The notes beneath the pieces were generated by a model. It did no database searches, was not told the DNA's origin, and saw only the letters and a list, made by a program, of their open reading frames with translations. 64,000 bases of DNA from JAAYHV01 sp964400515 (lineage in GTDB: Bacteria; Bacillota; Clostridia; Peptostreptococcales; Anaerovoracaceae): positions 1-64,000 of the forward strand of contig CAYNTJ010000008.1 of assembly GCA_964400515.1 (NCBI GenBank). The letters are read 5' to 3'. Positions 58,730 to 64,000 of the stretch are shown piece after piece (positions within the stretch are counted from its first letter, which is position 1; every line of letters begins with the position of its first letter). Both the position numbers and the translations under genes were made by a program.

Positions 58730-60748
58730 TTAGTCTTCACATGTAGCAAGTATTTCCTCGCTTTTAGTATCTATTTGGCTTACTTTCATGTATTTTACAT
58801 CTTTAGGATCCACTTTTTCGTTTAATCCTATTAGGGTAGGACTTAGATATATTGTGCTTAAGACCTCTTCGTTTAAAGTTATCTTACTGTGTTCCGTAAA
58901 ATTCTCACCCTTTATATAGTATTTATTTCCTATTTTGTTAACTTCATTAATTTTAATCTCTTTTGTCCCCAATTTGATATCAATCGGGCTATAAGGTGGT
59001 TTTCCTGAGAAGCAATAATTTTTACCGTAAAGCATATCATAACCTAATGCTTTTAAATCCGTCAAAAAAACCCTTGAATTATGGTCAACACTGTTTTGAT
59101 ATCTAAATACAACACCTTTGTCTATGTTTATCATATCAAGCAGCTTTGCTCCTATTTCGTAGGAGCAAAGATCTTCATCTTCTTCGCTAAGCCCCATATT
59201 ATCCCATATTACATACTGAGTTTTATATAGGTCTCCGTCCCCGTACTGTTCTTCCAATACATCCAATGCAGGAATATGATCTCCATACAGTAAAAGTACG
59301 GTATCTTCATCGTTTTCCTCCAACGCTTCAACCAATTCCTTTATGAACTTATCCATTTCATGCATTTCGTTAACATAATATTCATATCGCCATTTTGTAT
59401 AATCATCTGCTGCATTCACAACAGTGTAAGGCTTTTCAAAGACCTGTTCACTTGGATAGCTGCCATGCCCCTCTACGGAAACTGTAAATACAAAATCCTT
59501 TTCTTCCGACATTGTTATTACATCCATAATTTCTCCGGTTAGCACCTCATCCTTAGCCCAATTATTTGGCGTTTTGGTGATACCGTTCATATATTCCAAA
59601 GGAGTAAAAGTATCAAAGCCTAAATTTCCGTAAACTTCATTTCTGTTATAGAATACGGCCCTGTGATTGTGTAGTGAATGTGTACCATAACCGCTGTTTT
59701 TAAAAATATATGCCAAGCTTTCCATCGTACTTGTTCTTAATTCACCTTTATATGGGTATTCTCCGGGGCCAAAAAACTTAGCACTTATACCGGTTAGTAC
59801 TTCAAATTCCGTGTTTGCTGTCCCCGCTCCACATGCAGGTACCGTAAATGACCCTGATGTATAGTTTTCACAAAGCTCGGTAAAAGTAGGAATAGGACTA
59901 TTTGATAGTTCGATATGATTAAAAAGCGACGGATCTATAAAAGATTCCAATTGTACAATAACAACATTAGGAAAATCTTCATCAATATCTTCGTACTCAA
60001 GAATCTGGCTTTCCCCACTATCACCATATTTATCTATTATTCCGTCAATCAAATCTTCCGAATAACCGATAGGCTCCATTATCCCTTTATTTAATGATGT
60101 ATTTATAAAACAATAGGGAAAGCCATAGTCGTTATATGCGTAGTTCAAATTACCAAAAAAGGTGCTCAATGAACCGGTTTTTAGCAACATAAATGTGCTT
60201 CCCAATGTAATGGCAATAATAATACCAATGAAGCCCAAAGCATGTTTGTAATTTATATTTATCCACATGCTTCCTCTAATAAAGAGAAGGACCGTGACAA
60301 GTAGTACTATAACCGCAGCTATAATTAAAAGCACTATTTGGGTATGGGACATATAGCTTTCCATTATGGAAAACCCATCCTTGACGTTTTGCATATCATA
60401 AAGAGTAAAGGGTGTCATTCTTTTTAGAAGAATTACTCCATTAACAGTTCCAAGGGCAAGCCAAAGAGCACTTAATATTATAAGTAAAAAATTTCTTTTG
60501 TGTACCAATAAAGACAGTGACAACACTGCAAATATTATTAATGAGTTATATAGAAAAACCACAGGGTTTGTAACCATGTATATAAAGCTTTGGCTGATTC
60601 CCCTTGATTGCCTAGCAAATGTTTCAATATACAGATTAAGTAAAATTGCTATAACTGCTATTTTCCCCAAATATTTAAAATAGTTTTCGCTAGCTTCAAA
60701 TTTTTTTATTTCATTTTTAAAAATATTAAGCCTTTTTAGACAATTCAA
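58730..60748 (-). CDS. LTA synthase family sulfatase-fold membrane enzyme
   Basis: A 672-aa protein with five N-terminal membrane helices (about 27-205) and an extracellular sulfatase-like domain (about 250-545), plus about 85 further C-terminal residues. The catalytic Thr is probably Thr310 in CGAGTANTEFEVLTG; metal-ligand motifs are QLESFID (near 270), VEGHGSYP and LLYGDHIPALD. The GTANTEFEVLTG form is common in glycerol-phosphate polymerases of anaerobic Firmicutes. Lipoteichoic acid or a related glycerol-phosphate polymer is the likely product. It overlaps rsmA by 23 bp. Confidence 0.9.
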   Translation of the reverse strand: MNCLKRLNIFKNEIKKFEASENYFKYLGKIAVIAILLNLYIETFARQSRGISQSFIYMVTNPVVFLYNSLIIFAVLSLSLLVHKRNFLLIILSALWLALGTVNGVILLKRMTPFTLYDMQNVKDGFSIMESYMSHTQIVLLIIAAVIVLLVTVLLFIRGSMWININYKHALGFIGIIIAITLGSTFMLLKTGSLSTFFGNLNYAYNDYGFPYCFINTSLNKGIMEPIGYSEDLIDGIIDKYGDSGESQILEYEDIDEDFPNVVIVQLESFIDPSLFNHIELSNSPIPTFTELCENYTSGSFTVPACGAGTANTEFEVLTGISAKFFGPGEYPYKGELRTSTMESLAYIFKNSGYGTHSLHNHRAVFYNRNEVYGNLGFDTFTPLEYMNGITKTPNNWAKDEVLTGEIMDVITMSEEKDFVFTVSVEGHGSYPSEQVFEKPYTVVNAADDYTKWRYEYYVNEMHEMDKFIKELVEALEENDEDTVLLLYGDHIPALDVLEEQYGDGDLYKTQYVIWDNMGLSEEDEDLCSYEIGAKLLDMINIDKGVVFRYQNSVDHNSRVFLTDLKALGYDMLYGKNYCFSGKPPYSPIDIKLGTKEIKINEVNKIGNKYYIKGENFTEHSKITLNEEVLSTIYLSPTLIGLNEKVDPKDVKYMKVSQIDTKSEEILATCED

Positions 60749-61622
60749 TTTTATTACCTTTCAAACTTAACTCATTGGAAATTCTGACAAATTCCTCTAT
60801 AGTCAAAGTTTCTGCCCTTCTCTTAGAATCAATACCCACTTCCGATAAACATTTATCCACAATATCTTTGCTGTAAATACCCATACTGGAAATCGAGTTC
60901 AGCAATGTTTTTCTTCTCTGCCCAAAACCGGCTTTTACACATTTGAAAAACAATTCCTCATCTAAAACATCGTATCCGTTATTTTTTTCTATATCCATTC
61001 TTAATACTACCGAATCCACCTTGGGTACAGGATAAAACACATTTTTTGAAACATTACAGATTTTTTCCACCCTACTGTAGTATTTTACCGCATAGGTTAT
61101 AGCTCCGCACTCCTTGCTTCCCGGTTCGGCATTAATCCTTAGAGCCACTTCCCTTTGCATCATTACAGTTATGCTATCTGCTAGCACTCTATCCTCTAAA
61201 AGCTTCATTATGATAGGAGTTGTTATATAATATGGCAAATTTCCGATTATTCTTACATTAGAAAAATTCCTATTAGAAGCTATAATCTCATTAACGTCAG
61301 TTTTTAGTATGTCTTTATTTATTATTTCCACGTTATCATATTGGGACAAATTATCCTCTAGTATTGGTACAAGCTTTTTATCTATTTCTATGGCAATAAC
61401 TTTACCTGCAATTCTTGCGGCCTCTTTTGTTAATACCCCTATGCCTGGGCCTATTTCAATAACAAGACTGTTTTCATCAATCAAACTACCTGAGATAATT
61501 TCATTGATTACATTTATATCTGTTAAAAAATTCTGGCCAAGGCTCTTACTTAAATTAAAGCCATAGTCCTTTTTAATTCTGTTAATTGTGGCCGGTGAAT
61601 AAAGCTTTTCATCGATTTTCAT
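60726..61622 (-). CDS. rsmA: 16S rRNA dimethyladenosine transferase
   Basis: A 298-aa KsgA enzyme that dimethylates A1518 and A1519. LGQNFLTDINVINEI (about 29-43), EIGPGIGVLTKEA (near 58) and the catalytic NLPYYITTPI (near 130) are present. The ATG at 61622 follows AAGGAA; an in-frame TTG two codons earlier is less likely. It overlaps rnmV by 14 bp, the usual rnmV-rsmA pairing. Confidence 0.96.
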   Translation of the reverse strand: MKIDEKLYSPATINRIKKDYGFNLSKSLGQNFLTDINVINEIISGSLIDENSLVIEIGPGIGVLTKEAARIAGKVIAIEIDKKLVPILEDNLSQYDNVEIINKDILKTDVNEIIASNRNFSNVRIIGNLPYYITTPIIMKLLEDRVLADSITVMMQREVALRINAEPGSKECGAITYAVKYYSRVEKICNVSKNVFYPVPKVDSVVLRMDIEKNNGYDVLDEELFFKCVKAGFGQRRKTLLNSISSMGIYSKDIVDKCLSEVGIDSKRRAETLTIEEFVRISNELSLKGNKIELSKKA

Positions 61623-62166
61623 TATCAATATTCCTTAATGCCTTCTCCACTGAAACTCTGTCAATATTGAAGGCCTCCAATCTTTTTAAAAGAGTTTTTC
61701 CGTTGCAGTAGCCGATCCCAAGATTATCGCATAGTTTTTCCCTCTTTTTTGCTGAATTTTCTTTGTTTATTAAACCATTAGAATATAAAAAACTTGTGTC
61801 TATATCCGTTACATTATCCTTCGCTATATAATGGACTTTATTAATTGCTTTTAATATATCCTCAGGTTTTGCGTTTTCTACTCCTATATTTCCATTTTTA
61901 GTACCTTCCTTAACGGGTAAATACGCTTGCTTTGCCTTTGGGTATTTCTCTGTTATTTTTCTTCTTATTTCTTTTCCGGAAAAATCCGGATCAGTAAACA
62001 CAATAATACCCTTTTCCTTGTATGCTTTATCAATAAGCTTCCAAGTTTCCTTTGTTATTCCAAAGCCATGGGTCTCTATGGTCATGCAGTCGATGGCATT
62101 AAAAACAGCTCTTGTATCATCTCTTCCTTCAACTACTATAATCTCATCTATTTTAATCTTTTTCAT
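61609..62166 (-). CDS. rnmV: Ribonuclease M5
   Basis: A 185-aa Toprim nuclease that matures 5S rRNA. IIVVEGRDDTRAV (about 9-21, catalytic Glu) and FTDPDFSGKEIRRKI (DxD, near 58) are the Toprim motifs, and a C-terminal helical domain follows. Two adjacent ATGs exist (62169 and 62166); I prefer 62166 because the GAGGGGG SD touches the first. It overlaps the FtsB-like gene by 14 bp. Confidence 0.94.
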   Translation of the reverse strand: MKKIKIDEIIVVEGRDDTRAVFNAIDCMTIETHGFGITKETWKLIDKAYKEKGIIVFTDPDFSGKEIRRKITEKYPKAKQAYLPVKEGTKNGNIGVENAKPEDILKAINKVHYIAKDNVTDIDTSFLYSNGLINKENSAKKREKLCDNLGIGYCNGKTLLKRLEAFNIDRVSVEKALRNIDNENR

Positions 62167-62449
62167 CATCCCCCTCGGGCAATACAAATAGTATTTCATC
62201 AGGCTTAATAAGTTTCAATTGTAGCCTTGCCTGTTCTTCAATAAATTCTGCTGTGTTAACATTTTCCAGCTCAAGTCTAAGCTTATCCCTTTCATCCTGT
62301 AATTCTTGATTTTGCTCATTTAATTCATTATTCTCCATGTGCAAATAGAATATCGTCTTTACTGAATAAGCTATGGTTATACAAAGAATTAATGCTATTA
62401 CAATAGTTATTACTTTAAACCAATTTATTTTATAGTTTTTCTTCTTCAT
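62153..62449 (-). CDS. FtsB/DivIC-like septum formation initiator protein
   Basis: A 98-aa bitopic protein: a basic N-terminus (MKKKNYKINWFK), one membrane helix (about 12-33), a coiled coil (about 36-60, NELNEQNQELQDERDKLRLE) and the family ending with an EEQARLQLKLIKPDE motif like the FtsB/DivIC ARE-x-LG-consensus. It probably belongs to the divisome FtsLB-type complex. It overlaps rnmV and follows the M23 gene after 57 bp. Confidence 0.8.
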   Translation of the reverse strand: MKKKNYKINWFKVITIVIALILCITIAYSVKTIFYLHMENNELNEQNQELQDERDKLRLELENVNTAEFIEEQARLQLKLIKPDEILFVLPEGDDEKD

Positions 62450-62474
62450 ATCTATTTCCTTTAATGAATATTAA

Positions 62475-62500
62475 GAGCCGAAGGCAAAGCCTTCTGGCTC
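62475..62500 (-). terminator. Weak hairpin after the M23 peptidase gene
   Basis: Minus-strand stem GAGCC-A-GAAGGC/GCCTTC-GGCTC with one bulge, followed by TTAATATT. The T tract is poor, so it probably gives partial termination or protects the 3' end. Confidence 0.5.
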
Positions 62501-62506
62501 ATAATC

Positions 62507-64000
62507 TTATAAATATGCTTGTGGGTCCACAGTTGAACCATTAATATGAACTTCGAAATGGCAATGAGGGCCGGTACTTCTTCCCGAATTACCCACTGTA
62601 CCTATTACTTGATCCTTGAATACTTTATCTCCAACAGATACCGCCAAGGAATTACAATGTCCATATAGGGTTTCATTATTGGCTCCGTGATTAATAATTA
62701 TACAATAACCATAAGCTCCCTTATATCCTGCAAAGGTTACCGTTCCTCCATCAGCTGCATGTAAAGGAGTTCCCACAGGTGCCGCTAAATCTATACCATA
62801 ATGCATTCTTCCCCATCTGGTTCCATATCCGGAAGTAAGTATTCCACCCTTAACAGGTGTTGTATATGTTCCGGTACCCTGTTTAGGCGGTACTTTTTTC
62901 GTACCGATTAGAACAACTTCAGTTCTTGGTTTCTCCAATACTTCTTGCTTAAGGATTTCTTCATTGACACTTTCCCCGTTTTCCCTTGTAATCTTGGCTT
63001 CAGTAACAGCTTTTCCTTTTATACCCTTTACGCTTACGATCTCTTCGCCTTCATAATAGTATCCGGATTCTACTTCTTCAGTCTCATAATCTATTTCCTG
63101 TGCAGATGTTCTTTCCTCCACAGTAACAAGGGTTAATTTAGGAACCTCAGAAACAACAAATAATATATCTCCCTCTTTAGGCGTGCTTTGGTCAACTCCC
63201 GAATTTTGAGCTAAAAGATTTTCCACAGTTACTCCATAAATGTTTGCAATGTCTTCATAGGTTTCGCTAGGCTTAACAGTATGATTTATTACCGTTTGCT
63301 CTCCCTTTATTAATTTATTTGCTGCTACCTTTGCTGTGTTAACATTTGCCAATGTAGTATCTATTTCTTTAAATTCAATTTCCTCTTTAAACTCGGCACT
63401 TAAATATTTTATGTTTTCATCTTCAGGCATATAGTATTCTTTTATCTTTGATAGCGTCGTCAATGCATTGTCCTGATTTTCAACTATTACTAAAAGTTTC
63501 CCCTCAGCATATATTCCGTAAGCCTTTACCTCTAAATCCGTCATATATGTAAGTCTTTTCAAAACCGTATCAATGTCATCCACGTCCTTGTTTGCTGCTG
63601 ATACAGTTGTAAAAGTAACATTTTTATAGGGAACTATCTCAACATTTGAGTTTGTTTGCTCTGATAAAGCTTCTCCTGCCAAATCCAATATCTTTATTAC
63701 ATCATCTTCCCGTTCAACATAACCCAATTGCCTGCCATTATATGAATAGCTGTAAACCAAATTATCGTTAAAAACCGAAAACATAACAAATATAACAACT
63801 GCAAGACCTATGCTCGTTGCCACCAATTCTCTTCTGTGTACAGCAAGACTTTTTACATTTTTATGATGTAGTTTTACAATGTAAATAGTAAGCTTTCTTA
63901 TATAGATAAGAAATAAATCTTGTGCTTTATCGTGGAAGAATATGAGGTTTGCCGCCAAAGTAAATACTTTATCTAAACCCTTCTTCCTTTTTAGCTTTCT
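62507..64000 (-). CDS. M23 peptidase with LysM and G5 domains (5' end outside window)
   Basis: At least 497 aa. A basic cytoplasmic N-terminus leads to one membrane helix (about 47-67 counted from an in-frame TTG at 63958), then a LysM domain (VKPSETYEDIANIYGV), a G5 domain (about 275-350) and a C-terminal M23 endopeptidase with HYGIDLA and HCHFEV zinc ligands. It is a surface peptidoglycan hydrolase, probably for growth or division. The frame stays open to the window edge (RKLKRKKGLDKVFT precedes the TTG), so I call the gene truncated by the window. It heads the operon to the FtsB-like, rnmV and rsmA genes. Confidence 0.93.
   Translation of the reverse strand, partial: RKLKRKKGLDKVFTLAANLIFFHDKAQDLFLIYIRKLTIYIVKLHHKNVKSLAVHRRELVATSIGLAVVIFVMFSVFNDNLVYSYSYNGRQLGYVEREDDVIKILDLAGEALSEQTNSNVEIVPYKNVTFTTVSAANKDVDDIDTVLKRLTYMTDLEVKAYGIYAEGKLLVIVENQDNALTTLSKIKEYYMPEDENIKYLSAEFKEEIEFKEIDTTLANVNTAKVAANKLIKGEQTVINHTVKPSETYEDIANIYGVTVENLLAQNSGVDQSTPKEGDILFVVSEVPKLTLVTVEERTSAQEIDYETEEVESGYYYEGEEIVSVKGIKGKAVTEAKITRENGESVNEEILKQEVLEKPRTEVVLIGTKKVPPKQGTGTYTTPVKGGILTSGYGTRWGRMHYGIDLAAPVGTPLHAADGGTVTFAGYKGAYGYCIIINHGANNETLYGHCNSLAVSVGDKVFKDQVIGTVGNSGRSTGPHCHFEVHINGSTVDPQAYL

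Noticed and set aside
1..64000. Mobile elements, prophage, CRISPR arrays, toxin-antitoxin or restriction systems
   Set aside because: No transposase, integrase, phage structural gene, spaced direct repeats or defence-family gene was found on either strand.

Overview
The window is AT-rich chromosomal DNA from an anaerobic, Gram-positive-type Firmicute, most likely in the Clostridia/Tissierellia range. This placement is inferred from gene content, not from a marker search. Supporting genes are a two-subunit P-protein glycine cleavage operon under a glycine riboswitch, a four-subunit ferredoxin-dependent 2-oxoacid oxidoreductase, a rubrerythrin/ferritin-like oxygen-defence operon, RNase M5, an LTA-synthase-type sulfatase, a BY-kinase module and several SD-rich operons. 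About 62 protein genes and one tRNA gene were found. There is no rRNA gene, IS element, prophage or CRISPR array.

0-3.7 kb: a MerR regulator sits upstream of an operon of two membrane proteins (one DUF5058) and an M20 amidohydrolase, with a MerR-type 19-bp-spacer promoter. 3.7-10.7 kb: a minus-strand series runs hslO, DUF1934, DUF1846, a ClC antiporter, a DUF2974 hydrolase and a degenerate glucose-6-phosphate-isomerase-like protein, and ends in tRNA-Thr(CGU), which touches the last stop codon. 10.8-14.3 kb: a CpsB/CpsD/CpsC-type phosphatase/kinase module diverges from an HtrA protease. 14.3-18.7 kb: a GntR regulator, ispE, an Ig-like membrane protein and tadA diverge from a CvpA protein and a GNAT enzyme.

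19.0-23.7 kb: a promoter drives three overlapping genes for an ICMT/PEMT-like membrane protein, a GH3-family acyl-acid-amido-synthetase-like enzyme and a membrane GAF-GGDEF-HD-GYP protein. I know of no described system with this composition, and it is my best candidate for new biology. 23.7-30.4 kb: glycine riboswitch, gcvT, gcvH, gcvPA, gcvPB, lplA, lpdA. 30.4-35.8 kb: a Crp/Fnr regulator, a two-rubredoxin rubrerythrin and a ferritin-like protein diverge from a CoA-disulfide-reductase/rhodanese/TusA/DsrE fusion, followed by proC.

36.0-43.6 kb: a diguanylate cyclase/WYL regulator pair, then the translation and nucleotide genes tyrS, upp, rpiB, sua5, prfA and rpmE. 43.7-46.9 kb: a 2-oxoacid:ferredoxin oxidoreductase operon behind a structured, terminator-bearing leader RNA that I cannot assign to a known class. 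47-57 kb: a seven-gene operon of an RND transporter, AI-2E-family protein, rho, DUF1385, prmC, ddl and cca. 57-64 kb: aroB faces an envelope/RNA-processing series of M23 peptidase, FtsB-like protein, rnmV, rsmA, LTA-synthase-like sulfatase and GNAT. Convergent genes are packed very tightly, with intrinsic terminators built into the ends of the coding sequences.
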